DNA from: JACVRW01 sp963827065
GTDB lineage: Bacteria > Actinomycetota > Thermoleophilia > Solirubrobacterales > Thermoleophilaceae
Assembly (NCBI GenBank): GCA_963827065.1
Contig: CAWGZM010000007.1
Coordinates: 186,001-250,000, forward strand
DNA: 64,000 nucleotides
Direction: 5' to 3'
Part shown: in pieces, positions 15,523 through 24,000 of the stretch
How positions within the stretch are numbered: position 1 is the first letter of the stretch
Layout of the letters: each line of letters starts with the position of its first letter
Position numbers and translations under genes: made by a program
The notes under the pieces: model-generated
What the model saw: the letters and a program-made list of their open reading frames with translations, nothing else
What the model was told of the DNA's origin: nothing
Database searches by the model: none

Positions 15523-18500
15523 GCGCGGAGCCCGTTGCAGGCGCCGTGGTCACAGGAGGCCTCTCCGGCCCAGGCGTCAGCCCGCCGTCGCTGAGCGGCG
15601 CCGGGCGCCGCTTTCTGAGCGACATCCTCGTCGAGCTCGGCTTCGTCGACGAGGCCGTGGCCGCCCAGGCCGTCGACGCGGCGCGCCGGCCCGGCATGAC
15701 GCCCGAGAAGGTGCTTCTCGAGAAGGGCGCCATCAGCGAGGACCAGCTCGCGCGTGCGCTCGCGGAGCGCTACGCAATCGCTCACATCGACCTCGACGAG
15801 TACGCCGTCGACCCCGCGGCCGCCGGCGTCCTGCGCGAGACCGCCGCCCGCCGCTACCTCTCCGCCCCAATCGGCTTCACCGACGAGGGCGCCCTGATCG
15901 TCGCGATCGCCGACCCGACCGACTCGCTCGGCCTCAGCGACATCGCAGTCATGACGAAGCTGGCCGTACGGCCGGCCGTCGCCGCCCGGACCCAGATCGC
16001 CAGGCTCCTCGACGAGCTCAACTTCATGGACGAGCCCGAGCCCGCGCTCACCCAGGTCGCGGGGACGCTCATCGTGCCGCGCGAGGAGGAGAACGGCACG
16101 GCGCCGGTCGCACTGGTGGACGAGTCGGCCGGGCGCGCCGAGGAGCTCGAGCGCGAGCTCGCCGCCCGCCAGAAGGCACACCAGACCGAACTGGCCGAGC
16201 TTCGCGACTCGGGCGAGCAGAACGTCGCTGCGGCGCACGTCCAGCGCGAGCGTGCGCTCGCGACCGCTCAGGCCGAGCTCGAGAAGGCGCTCGCAATCGC
16301 CGCCGCCGAGCGCGAGAAGGCGCTCGCCGAGGCCCAGGCAGAGTACGAGCGCACGCTGCGAGCCGAGCGCGCCGCGCTCGCCAAGGCCGAGCAGCTGGTC
16401 GACGCGGAGCGCGCCCGCGCCGCGAAGGCGGTGAAGGAGGCGCGCGAGGCGGAGGCCGCCCAGGCCGCCAAGCTTCTCGAGAAGACCCTGGAGGACGAGC
16501 GGGCGCAGGCGGCGCAGGCCCGGCAGAAGGCCGTCGAGGCGGAGCGCGCGCAGGCTGCCGACGCGGTGGCCGCCGCCGAGAAGGCGCTCGAGCGCGAGCG
16601 CTCCCAGGCCGGCGAGGCCGTCGCCGAGGCGGAGAGGGTGGCCGAGCGGGAACGGGCCAGGACGGCGGAGGCGCTGGCCGAGGCCGAGCGGACGATGGAT
16701 TCGAAGCGTGCCCAGGCCGTCGAGAAGGCACTGGCAGCCGAGCGCGCGAAGGTCGGCGAGGCGCTCGCCGCCGCCGAGAAGGCGCTCGAGCATGAGCGCG
16801 CGAAGGCGGCCGAGGAGCAGGCCGCTACGGAGAAGGCTCTCAAGCGTGAGCGCGTCCAGGCAGCGGAGGCGCTGGCCGGCGCGCAGCGGGCCCTCGCGGC
16901 GGAGCGCGCAAAGGCCGTCGAGGCGCTGGCTGCCGCGGAGGAGGCACGTGACGCGGCGGCCGCGAAGATCGCAGACGCGCTGGCCAACGCCGAGAAGGCA
17001 CGCGAAGCCGACCGGACGAAGGCCGCCGAGGCCGTCGCCGCCGCCGAGAGGGCACGCGAGGCCGACCGGACCAAGGCCGCCGAGGCCGTCGCCGCCGCCG
17101 AGAGGGCACGCGAGGCCGACCGCGCGAAGGCCGCCGAGGCCACAGCGGCCGCCGAAAAGGCCCGCGACGCCGCCGCCACCAAGGCCGCCGCCGCGATCGA
17201 GGCCGCCGAGAGGGCACGCGAGGCCGACCGGACCAAGGCCGCGGAGGCCATAGCGGCCGCCGAAAAGGCCCGCGACGCCGCCGCCACCAAGGCCGCCGCG
17301 GCGATCGAGGCCGCCGAGAGGGCACGGGACGCCGACCGCGCGAAGGCCGCCGAGGCCGTCGCTGCAGCCGAGAAAGCCGCCGACAAGGCACGGGCGAAGG
17401 CTGCCGACGCTGTCGCCGCAGCCGAGAACACCGCCGAGCAGGCCCGGGCAAAGGCCGCGGAGGCCGTCGCCGCGGGCGAGAAGGCACTGGCACGCGAGCG
17501 CGCCAAGAGCGCCGAGTCGCTCGCCGCGGAGCGCGCCCAGGCCGCGGAGACGCTTGCCGCCGCCGAGCAGGCATTGCAGGAGGAGCGCGACAAGGCCGAG
17601 GTCGGGGCGGCGGCCGCGGCCGAGGCTCTCGACGCGCTGCGGGCGAAGCTCGAGCAGGACCTCGAGGCCGAGCGTGCGCGCAGGGCCGAGGAGCTCGACG
17701 CCGAGCGCGCCCGCACCGGCAGCGCCATCGACGCCGAGCGCAGCCGTCATCAGAAGGAGCTCGACGCGCACCTGGCTCGCTCGGAGGAGGCGGTCGAGGC
17801 GGAACGCGCAACCGCAGCTGAGGGGCTCGAGCGCGAGAAGGAGCGCCACGAGGAGCTGCTCGCCGCGGAGCGCGCCCGCAGCGAGGCGAAGCTGCGTATG
17901 CAGGTGGAGCGCCAGGAGAGCGAGCTCGAGGCGATCCATGCCAAGCATGCCGCCGAGCTCGAGGCCGAGCGCGCGCGGCACGAGCTGCAGGTCGCCGCCG
18001 AGCGCACCCAGCACCTCCAGGAGCTCGAGGAGGCGCGTGCAGCCGGCATCGACGCCAGCAAGCTCGCCGCGATCGAGAAGCAGCATGCCGAGCGGCTCGA
18101 GTCCGAGCGGAGGCGCCACAAGGAGGAGGCCGACGCCCTGCGCTCCGAGGTCGACACCCAGCGCGAGCAGAGCGAGGAGTCATTCGCCGAGGCGGCCGCG
18201 CGGCATCGTGAGGAGCTCGAGGAGGAGCGCGCCGCCCACTCCGAGCGGCTCGGCGAGCTGCGCGACCAGCTCGCCGCCGAGCAGGCCAGGCGCGAGGAGC
18301 TCGAGGCCGGCGCCAGCGGGTCCGAGCAGGATCGCGAGCAGCTCGAGAAGCTCGAGAAGCGGCTCGGCAAGGTACAGGCGAAGCTCGAGGACGAGCGTGC
18401 CGCGAGCGAGGCCGAGATCGACCGCCTGCGCGAGCAGATCGACCTTCTCACCGACGCCGACCGCCGTGCCGAGCAGGCCCGCACCGAGTGTGCCCACCTG

Positions 18501-18740
18501 CGTGACGAGAACGAGCGCCAGGCCGAGATCAACGCCATGACCGAGCGCGACCTGCAGAGCGAGCTCGCGGCTTCCCGCGATGAGTCCGAGGAGCTGCGCC
18601 GCAAGCTCGACGACCTGCAGATCAAGGTGGCCGACGCCACCAAGGCGTTCGAGGCGATGGGCTCAGCCGAGCGGCGGCTCAGCGAGATCGCCGAGGCGTT
18701 CGTTCAGCCAGAGGCCGAGCAGGCCGACGCGGCCGCCTAG
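15519..18740 (+). CDS. MshEN-domain protein with a giant Ala/Glu/Arg coiled coil
   Basis: 1073 residues in two parts. Residues ~25-165 match the MshEN (T2SSE_N) fold found at the N-terminus of GspE/PilB/MshE ATPases: RRFLSDILVELGFVDEAVAAQAV, then MTPEKVLLEKGAISEDQLARALAERY, then a beta part ending in an Ile-Val-Ala-Ile-Ala-Asp-Pro-Thr-Asp strand. MshEN domains bind c-di-GMP in several proteins. The ATPase that should follow is absent. Instead residues ~175-1060 are an uninterrupted charged helix or coiled coil, with exact 18-residue repeats in the middle. There is no signal peptide or membrane segment, so the protein is cytoplasmic. The GTG start overlaps the TGA of the GGDEF-like gene. It resembles a filament or polar scaffold, but the role is unknown. 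Confidence 0.85.
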   Translation: MSAEPVAGAVVTGGLSGPGVSPPSLSGAGRRFLSDILVELGFVDEAVAAQAVDAARRPGMTPEKVLLEKGAISEDQLARALAERYAIAHIDLDEYAVDPAAAGVLRETAARRYLSAPIGFTDEGALIVAIADPTDSLGLSDIAVMTKLAVRPAVAARTQIARLLDELNFMDEPEPALTQVAGTLIVPREEENGTAPVALVDESAGRAEELERELAARQKAHQTELAELRDSGEQNVAAAHVQRERALATAQAELEKALAIAAAEREKALAEAQAEYERTLRAERAALAKAEQLVDAERARAAKAVKEAREAEAAQAAKLLEKTLEDERAQAAQARQKAVEAERAQAADAVAAAEKALERERSQAGEAVAEAERVAERERARTAEALAEAERTMDSKRAQAVEKALAAERAKVGEALAAAEKALEHERAKAAEEQAATEKALKRERVQAAEALAGAQRALAAERAKAVEALAAAEEARDAAAAKIADALANAEKAREADRTKAAEAVAAAERAREADRTKAAEAVAAAERAREADRAKAAEATAAAEKARDAAATKAAAAIEAAERAREADRTKAAEAIAAAEKARDAAATKAAAAIEAAERARDADRAKAAEAVAAAEKAADKARAKAADAVAAAENTAEQARAKAAEAVAAGEKALARERAKSAESLAAERAQAAETLAAAEQALQEERDKAEVGAAAAAEALDALRAKLEQDLEAERARRAEELDAERARTGSAIDAERSRHQKELDAHLARSEEAVEAERATAAEGLEREKERHEELLAAERARSEAKLRMQVERQESELEAIHAKHAAELEAERARHELQVAAERTQHLQELEEARAAGIDASKLAAIEKQHAERLESERRRHKEEADALRSEVDTQREQSEESFAEAAARHREELEEERAAHSERLGELRDQLAAEQARREELEAGASGSEQDREQLEKLEKRLGKVQAKLEDERAASEAEIDRLREQIDLLTDADRRAEQARTECAHLRDENERQAEINAMTERDLQSELAASRDESEELRRKLDDLQIKVADATKAFEAMGSAERRLSEIAEAFVQPEAEQADAAA
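16997..17374 (+). repeat. Seven 54-nt tandem repeats within the coiled-coil gene
   Basis: Units of 54 nt (18 codons, core KAAEAVAAAERAREADRT) start at 16997, 17051, 17105, 17159, 17213, 17267 and 17321. Units alternate so that 17105-17212 and 17213-17320 are near-identical 108-nt copies. Eighteen residues equal five alpha-helical turns, so the repeat keeps its charged face in register along a straight helix. The high DNA identity suggests recent duplication. Confidence 0.8.
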
Positions 18741-20056
18741 GCGAGCCGAGCCAAGAGCGCCTCCTCGCCGGCGAGCGTGGTGCTCGTGGCGGAGGCGATC
18801 TCGACCTCCGTCAGCTCTCCCGGCGCGGCGAGGCCGCTGAAGTTCACCGTCTTGTTGTGGCGGACCCGCCCGCGCAGCCTCGAGGCGTCGGTCCGCGACG
18901 GCCCCTCGGCGAGCACCTCCATCGTGCGCCCGACGAACCGTTGCGCGCGCTCCGTCGCGTGGCGCTGGACGAGATCCACGAGCCTCCCCATGCGCTCGCT
19001 CGCGACCTCGTGCGGGATCTGGCCCGGCAGGAGCGCGGCCTCCGTCTCACGCCGCGGCGAGTAGATGAACGTGAACGCCGAGTCGTAGCGGACCTCGTCG
19101 ACCACCTCCATCGTCTCCTCGAAGTCGGCCTCGGTCTCGCCCGGGAAGCCCACGATGATGTCGGTCGTGAGCGCGCAATCGGGCACCAGCTCGCGGATCA
19201 TCGCCACGCGGTCGAGGTAGCGCTCGCGGTTGTAGGTGCGCCGCATCGCCTTGAGGATGCGGCTCGAGCCCGACTGGAGCGGCAGGTGGATGTGCTCGCA
19301 GACGCTCGGCAGCTCCGCGTGCGCCGAGATCACGTCGGCGCGGATGTCCTTCGGATGCGGGCTCGTGTAGCGAATCCGCTCGATCCCGTCGATCGCGTCG
19401 ACCCTCGCGAGCAGCTCGGCGAAGCTCGTCTTCGCGCCCTTGGGAAGGTCGCGCCCGTAGGAGCAGACGTTCTGGCCGAGCAGCGTGACCTCGCGGACGC
19501 CGTCGGCCGCCACGCGCTCCACCTCACCCACGATCTCATCCGCCGGCCGCGAGACCTCGCGGCCGCGCGTCGACGGAACGATGCAATACGAGCAGGCGCA
19601 GTTGCAGCCGACCGAGATCTGCACCCAGGCCTGGAACTCGCGGGCGCGCTTCATCGGCAGGTGCCCGGTGAAGCCCTCGAACTCGAAGAAGCCCTGAGCC
19701 GTGATGCTGTCGCTCGTCAGGAACTCGGCGAGCTTGTGCACCTGTCCGGGCCCGAACGCGACGTCGACGAACGGGAACATCTCGAAGACGCGCTGCTTCA
19801 TCGACTGCGACCAGCAGCCGCCGATCCCGATCACGCGCTCGGGGTCGCCGGCCTTCAGCCGCTTCGCCTCGCCGAGGTGGCCTACCAGACGGTTGTCCGC
19901 CTTCTCGCGGATCGAGCAGGTGTTGAAGAGGATCAGATCCGCCTGCTCACGCGTCCCGACCTCGCTGTAGCCGAGCGAATCGAGCATGCCCTTCATGCGC
20001 TCCGAGTCGTGCTCGTTCATCTGGCAGCCGAACGTTGTGAGGTGGTACGACTTCAC
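18737..20056 (-). CDS. miaB: tRNA-2-methylthio-N6-dimethylallyladenosine synthase
   Basis: A 439-residue radical SAM methylthiotransferase acting on i6A37 of tRNA. It has the N-terminal UPF0004 domain with its cluster cysteines (TFGCQMN, NTCSIREKADN, GGCWSQ), the radical SAM CNCACSYC motif near 150 and a C-terminal TRAM domain (VRHNKTVNFSG). This completes the MiaA/MiaB pathway seen in this window. The GTG start lacks a ribosome binding site and lies 9 nt after a TATCCT box. Only 26 nt separate it from the divergent YjbR gene, and its stop overlaps the stop of the coiled-coil gene. Confidence 0.95.
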   Translation of the reverse strand: MKSYHLTTFGCQMNEHDSERMKGMLDSLGYSEVGTREQADLILFNTCSIREKADNRLVGHLGEAKRLKAGDPERVIGIGGCWSQSMKQRVFEMFPFVDVAFGPGQVHKLAEFLTSDSITAQGFFEFEGFTGHLPMKRAREFQAWVQISVGCNCACSYCIVPSTRGREVSRPADEIVGEVERVAADGVREVTLLGQNVCSYGRDLPKGAKTSFAELLARVDAIDGIERIRYTSPHPKDIRADVISAHAELPSVCEHIHLPLQSGSSRILKAMRRTYNRERYLDRVAMIRELVPDCALTTDIIVGFPGETEADFEETMEVVDEVRYDSAFTFIYSPRRETEAALLPGQIPHEVASERMGRLVDLVQRHATERAQRFVGRTMEVLAEGPSRTDASRLRGRVRHNKTVNFSGLAAPGELTEVEIASATSTTLAGEEALLARLA

Positions 20057-20065
20057 GCCCGGCCG

Positions 20066-20075
20066 AGGATAGCCT
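20066..20075. promoter_or_regulatory. Overlapping divergent -10 boxes of miaB and the YjbR gene
   Basis: On the minus strand TATCCT (20066-20071) lies 9 nt before the miaB GTG; on the plus strand TAGCCT (20070-20075) lies 7 nt before the YjbR GTG. The boxes share two base pairs and the whole intergenic gap is 26 nt, too short for two leaders with ribosome binding sites. Both transcripts are predicted to be leaderless and mutually exclusive at one DNA site. Confidence 0.5.
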
Positions 20076-20082
20076 TGGGCCC

Positions 20083-20442
20083 GTGGCGACGGTGGGCGAG
20101 CGGCTGACCCGGCTCTGCACGAGCCTGCCGGAGGTCGAGGTGGAGACGAGCGGCGCGCCGCACCTCGGCTTCGACGTGCGCGGGCGCCGTTTCGCCTGGT
20201 ACCTCGAGGACCACCACGGCGACGGCCGCCTCGCGCTCAATTGCAAGGGGGCGCCGGGTGAGTCGGCACGGCTCGCGGAGGAGCACCCCGAGCGCTTCTT
20301 CGTGCCGGCCTACCTCGGCTCGCGCGGCTGGGTCGGCCTTTGGCTCGACGACCCGAAGCCAGATTGGGATGAGGTCGAGCGGCTCGTCGTCGAGGCCTAC
20401 CGGCTCGTCGCCCCGAAGCGGCTGCAGGCGCAGCTCGCCTAG
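20083..20442 (+). CDS. MmcQ/YjbR family protein
   Basis: A 119-residue protein of the MmcQ/YjbR (DUF419) fold, a double-wing DNA-binding-like structure. Matching features are the opening LTRLCTSLPEVEVETSG, the FAWYLEDHHGDGRLALNCKG core, and the C-terminal YLGSRGWVGLWLDD plus the EVERLVVEAYRLVAPKRL helix. The molecular function of the family is not established. The start is GTG, predicted leaderless. The stop is separated by one nucleotide from the end of the convergent rny gene. Confidence 0.8.
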   Translation: MATVGERLTRLCTSLPEVEVETSGAPHLGFDVRGRRFAWYLEDHHGDGRLALNCKGAPGESARLAEEHPERFFVPAYLGSRGWVGLWLDDPKPDWDEVERLVVEAYRLVAPKRLQAQLA

Positions 20443-20443
20443 C

Positions 20444-21928
20444 TCACTTCGCGTAGTCGGTCGCGCGGCTCTCGCGGATGACCGTGACCTTGATCTGGCC
20501 CGGGTACTCGAGCTCCTTCTCGACCTCGCGGGCGATCTCGTGCGAGAGCAGGGCGGCGGCGTCGTCGTCGATCTCGTTGGGATGGACGATGACGCGCACC
20601 TCACGGCCGGCGTGCATCGCGTAGACCTTGTCGACGCCCTCGTGACGGGTCGCGATCGCCTCCAGCTCGTGCAGCCGCTTGACGTACTGCTCGAGCGATT
20701 CGCCGCGCGCGCCAGGGCGCGCGCCGGACAGCGCATCGACGATCTGGACGATCACGGCCTCGACCGTCTGCAGCTCGACCTCGTTGTGGTGGGCCTCCAT
20801 CGCGTGCGCGACCGCCTCGGACTCCTTGTAGCGGCGCGCCAGCTCGCCGCCGACGAGCGCGTGCGGCCCCTCGGTCTCGTGCGACACGCCCTTGCCGATG
20901 TCGTGTAGAAGAGCCGCGCGGGCGGCCACGCGCGGGTCGGCGCCGAGCTCGTCGGCCAGCATCCACGCGAGCCGGGCGCACTCGATCGAGTGATGCAGGA
21001 CGTTCTGGCCGTAGCTCGTCCGGAAGCGGAGCTTGCCGAGCAGCTTGACGAGCTCGGGGTGGATCGAGCCGACGTTCGCCTCGAACACCGCCTGCTCCCC
21101 CACCTCGACGATGTGCTGGTCGATCTCCGACTTGGCCTGATGGAAGGCCTCCTCGATCCGCGCCGGGTGGATGCGGCCGTCCTGGAGCAGCTTCTCGAGC
21201 GTGAGCCGAGCGATCTCGCGGCGCACGCCGTCGAAGCCGGACAGCAGCACCGCCCCGGGAGTGTCGTCGATGATGAAGTCGATGCCGGTGAGCGTCTCGA
21301 GCGTCCGGATGTTGCGGCCCTCACGGCCGATGATGCGTCCCTTCAGCTCATCTGACTTGAGCTCGACCACCGACACGGTCGTCTCGACGGCATGGCTCGA
21401 GGCCACGCGCTGCATCACGGCGGCGAGAATGCTGCGGGCGCGCCGGTCTGCGTCGCGGCGGGTCTCCTCCTCGACCTGGCGGATCAGGCGCGCGCTCTCG
21501 TGGCGCAGCTCGTCCTCGAGCTCGTGCATCAGCATCTGCTTGGCCTGGCCTGCGCTCAGACCTGCGACGCGCTCGAGCTCGCGCACCTGACGGCTCTTCG
21601 CGTCCTTCAGCTCCTGGCGGGCGTGGTCGATGTTGCGGGCGCGGTCCTCGAGCGAGCGCTCCCGCTCGGCTAGCTGCTGCGCCTTGACGTCGACCGAGCT
21701 CTCCTTCGCATGCAGACGCTCCTCGACGCGGGCGATCTCGGTGCGCCTCGCGACGAGCTCCTCCTCGAGCCCGTCGCTGCGCGGCCTCGCGTCCGCGTCC
21801 GCGACCGCGCCAGGCTCGGGCGTGGCAACCGCGCCCGCGCCGGCCTGCACCGCGCGCGGCCGATGCACCAGCAGCACAACCGCCACCGCGACTGCCGCCG
21901 CGACCAGCGCCGCCAACACGATCTCCAT
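20444..21928 (-). CDS. rny: Ribonuclease Y
   Basis: A 494-residue membrane-anchored endoribonuclease that initiates mRNA decay. It has an N-terminal transmembrane helix (residues 1-20), a long coiled coil (about 45-175), a KH domain with GRIIGREGRNIRTLETLTGIDFIIDDTPG (about 210-240), an HD domain with HDIGKG, and the C-terminal YPGQIKVTVIRE motif. AGGAG lies 6 nt before the ATG. The genome also encodes RNase J within this window, so both Gram-positive decay nucleases coexist. Confidence 0.95.
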   Translation of the reverse strand: MEIVLAALVAAAVAVAVVLLVHRPRAVQAGAGAVATPEPGAVADADARPRSDGLEEELVARRTEIARVEERLHAKESSVDVKAQQLAERERSLEDRARNIDHARQELKDAKSRQVRELERVAGLSAGQAKQMLMHELEDELRHESARLIRQVEEETRRDADRRARSILAAVMQRVASSHAVETTVSVVELKSDELKGRIIGREGRNIRTLETLTGIDFIIDDTPGAVLLSGFDGVRREIARLTLEKLLQDGRIHPARIEEAFHQAKSEIDQHIVEVGEQAVFEANVGSIHPELVKLLGKLRFRTSYGQNVLHHSIECARLAWMLADELGADPRVAARAALLHDIGKGVSHETEGPHALVGGELARRYKESEAVAHAMEAHHNEVELQTVEAVIVQIVDALSGARPGARGESLEQYVKRLHELEAIATRHEGVDKVYAMHAGREVRVIVHPNEIDDDAAALLSHEIAREVEKELEYPGQIKVTVIRESRATDYAK

Positions 21929-22256
21929 TCCGGTCTCCTATTCCGGCGCAGCGCGCCGGTCTCATCCAAGTTCGGTGAGCGGTGCGGCTTACCGCCGCAA
22001 GACACCAGACGTCGCCAGGAGCGGCGCGCGCGCCCGGCGGGCGCGCGCAGACTGCCTCTTATGGACCCTCTCGGACGCTCCTTCCGAGGGGCTCACGTTC
22101 GTTTGTCCGTACAACGGTCACAGAAGAATCAGGCGATTTGCTCGTCTTTTGCCTCGAGACGGCCGTGCCGGCCGCGTTCACAGGAGGGTAACCCTCAGGG
22201 GGGTGACTCGCAACCATCGGGCCGCGGCTATCAGCGGCAGGGGGACCCGGCTGCGC
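21929..22256 (-). other. Intergenic region between recX and rny
   Basis: A 328-nt gap without a convincing gene. It holds a perfect 10-bp GC hairpin (listed separately), a smaller CTCGGA/TCCGAG stem at 22073-22091 and a GAGGGT-A-ACCCTC inverted repeat near 22185. The rny promoter presumably lies here, but no clear -35/-10 pair stands out. The stretch 22090-22150 is clearly lower in GC than its surroundings. Confidence 0.5.
22026..22048 (-). terminator. Strong GC hairpin between recX and rny
   Basis: GCGCGCGCCC and GGGCGCGCGC form a perfect 10-bp stem with a 3-nt loop, about 210 nt after the recX stop and 100 nt before rny. It lacks a U-tract. It may end recA-recX transcripts or protect the 5' end of rny mRNA. 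Confidence 0.35.
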
Positions 22257-22790
22257 TCAGGCCGCCCGCGGGCGCCGCTCGAGCTCGCGCACGGCCTCGT
22301 AGGCCAGCTCGGGCGCGAAGCCGCGGCGCACCAGCAGCCCCCAGGCGCGGTCGCGCTCGCGGTCGTCGGCGGGCGGTGAAGGGAAGCGCTGCTCGAGGAG
22401 TATCAGCGCCGTCCCGAGCTCCGCCTGCCGGGTGCGATCGCAGAGCGCAGCATCGATCAGATCCGCCGCGACGCCGCGCCTGGTCAGATCGCGCGCGATC
22501 CGCTCGGAGCCCCACTGGGCGAGCTCACGCTTGTCCTCCGCGAAGCGAATCGCGTAGCGCGCGTCGTCGAGGAAGCCAGCAGCGGTCAGCTCCTCGACCG
22601 CCGCCTCGATCGCATCCGGCTCGACGCGCCTGCGCTCGAGCGCCGTTCGCAGCTCGGCGACGGTCCGCTCGCGCCGTGCGACGGCCTTGTAGGCGAGGTC
22701 GATCGCCCGCTCCCTCTCGGACCGGCGCGGCGGTGCGGCAGGCTCCGGCTCCCCGTCCTCGGGTCCGAGATCGAGATCGAGGTCGCCCAT
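22257..22790 (-). CDS. recX: Regulatory protein RecX
   Basis: A 177-residue three-helix-repeat protein that binds the RecA filament and limits its activity. Typical features are the opening ALERAIDLAYKAVARRERTVAEL-type first repeat, the FLDDARYAIRFAEDKRELAQWGSERIARDL second repeat, and a C-terminal DRAWGLLVRRGF segment. I took the ATG 26 nt after the recA stop; the frame is open further upstream but only with very Arg-rich sequence overlapping recA. Cotranscription with recA is the usual arrangement, so it should share SOS control. Confidence 0.9.
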   Translation of the reverse strand: MGDLDLDLGPEDGEPEPAAPPRRSERERAIDLAYKAVARRERTVAELRTALERRRVEPDAIEAAVEELTAAGFLDDARYAIRFAEDKRELAQWGSERIARDLTRRGVAADLIDAALCDRTRQAELGTALILLEQRFPSPPADDRERDRAWGLLVRRGFAPELAYEAVRELERRPRAA

Positions 22791-22815
22791 GGCCCTCGCT
22801 CGCCCCAGGCTCGGC

Positions 22816-23928
22816 TCAGGCCGCCTCGCGGCCCTCCGTCGCCTGCTCCGCCTCCGGATCGCCCTCGGGGCCGCCCTCCGCGTCGGCCTCAACCGCCGCG
22901 AGCGGCGCCGCCGCCGGCTCGACGCCGAGCGCGTCATAGATCTTGCGCTCGATCTCGCTCGTGACGGCGGGGTTCTCGCGCAGATAGCCCTTGACGTTGT
23001 TGCGGCCCTGGCCGAGCCGCTCGTCTCCGTAGGAGAAGAACGAGCCCGACTTCTGGACGATGCCGTGCTCGATCCCGAGGTCGAGGATGCAGCCCTCCGA
23101 GCTGATCCCCTGCCCGTACTCGATGTCGAACTCGGCCTGCCGGAACGGCGCCGCGACCTTGTTCTTGACCACCTTGACGCGCACGCGGTTGCCGACCGCC
23201 TCGGTGCCCTCCTTGAGGGTCTCGATGCGCCGGATGTCGAGGCGCTGCGACGAGTAGAACTTGAGCGCGCGCCCGCCCGGCTGCGTCTCCGGCGAGCCGA
23301 ACATCACGCCGACCTTCTCGCGGATCTGGTTGGTGAAGACGCACAGCGTGTTGGCGCGGTTCAGGTTGCCGGCGAGCTTGCGCATCGCCTGGGACATCAT
23401 CCGCGCCTGCAGGCCGACGGTCTGATCGCCCATCTGCCCCTCGAGCTCCGCCTTCGGTGTGAGCGCCGCCACCGAGTCGATCGCCACGATGTCGACGGCG
23501 CCCGAGCGGATCAGCAGGTCCGCGATCTCGAGCGCCTGCTCGCCGTGGTCCGGCTGCGAGACGAGCAGCTCGTCGACGTCGACCCCGATGCGCTTGGCGT
23601 ACACCGGGTCCATGGCGTGCTCGGCGTCGATGAACGCACAGATGCCGCCCATCTTCTGGGCGCTGGCGAGCACGTGGTAGAGCAGCGTCGTCTTTCCGGA
23701 GGACTCGGGGCCGAATATCTCAACGATCCGCCCGCGCGGCAACCCGCCGACCCCGAGCGCCAGGTCGAGCGACAGCGCGCCCGTCGGGACGGCGGCCACC
23801 CGCACCTGGTAGGCGTCGTCCCCCATCTTCATGATCGATCCCTGGCCGAACTGGCGCTCGATCTGCGTGAGTGCGCCCTTCAGCGCAGCTTCGCGCGCCT
23901 GCGCGGCCTTCTGCTGCTCCTTGTCCAT
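22816..23928 (-). CDS. recA: Recombinase RecA
   Basis: A 370-residue RecA. Walker A is GPESSGKTT (near 68), Walker B LLIRSGAVDIVAIDSV, the L2 loop includes NQIREKVGVMFGSPETQPGG, and the C-terminus is acidic with Glu/Ala tracts. RecA forms the strand-exchange filament and activates LexA self-cleavage. The internal ATG was chosen because GAGGAG stands 7 nt upstream; a longer frame adds only ten codons. A LexA-box-like palindrome lies 46-61 nt upstream of the start, and recX follows directly. Confidence 0.98.
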   Translation of the reverse strand: MDKEQQKAAQAREAALKGALTQIERQFGQGSIMKMGDDAYQVRVAAVPTGALSLDLALGVGGLPRGRIVEIFGPESSGKTTLLYHVLASAQKMGGICAFIDAEHAMDPVYAKRIGVDVDELLVSQPDHGEQALEIADLLIRSGAVDIVAIDSVAALTPKAELEGQMGDQTVGLQARMMSQAMRKLAGNLNRANTLCVFTNQIREKVGVMFGSPETQPGGRALKFYSSQRLDIRRIETLKEGTEAVGNRVRVKVVKNKVAAPFRQAEFDIEYGQGISSEGCILDLGIEHGIVQKSGSFFSYGDERLGQGRNNVKGYLRENPAVTSEIERKIYDALGVEPAAAPLAAVEADAEGGPEGDPEAEQATEGREAA

Positions 23929-23973
23929 GCCTGTTCTCCTCGAAGTCTTGAGATCCACAACGTAGGAGGGCTA

Positions 23974-23989
23974 TCGGACAGATGTTCGC
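23974..23989 (-). promoter_or_regulatory. Putative LexA (SOS) box of recA
   Basis: Read toward recA the site is GCGAACATCTGTCCGA, matching the actinobacterial consensus TCGAAC-N4-GTTCGA at 10 of 12 fixed positions. It sits in the 72-nt gap between the upstream methyltransferase gene and recA, the right place for a promoter operator. Confidence 0.65.
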
Positions 23990-24000
23990 CCCGGCCCGCA

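Noticed and set aside
16997..17374. Possible CRISPR-like array
   Set aside because: The 54-nt units are contiguous, in frame and encode a helical protein repeat; there are no spacers.
15414..18119. A 901-codon open frame on the minus strand opposite the coiled-coil gene
   Set aside because: It is the leucine/glycine-rich antisense shadow of GC-rich repetitive codons; it has no ribosome binding site and no domain, and the plus-strand frame carries the recognisable MshEN domain.
21982..22191. Small plus-strand frame (69 codons) between rny and recX
   Set aside because: No ribosome binding site, no motif, and it runs through a strong GC hairpin.
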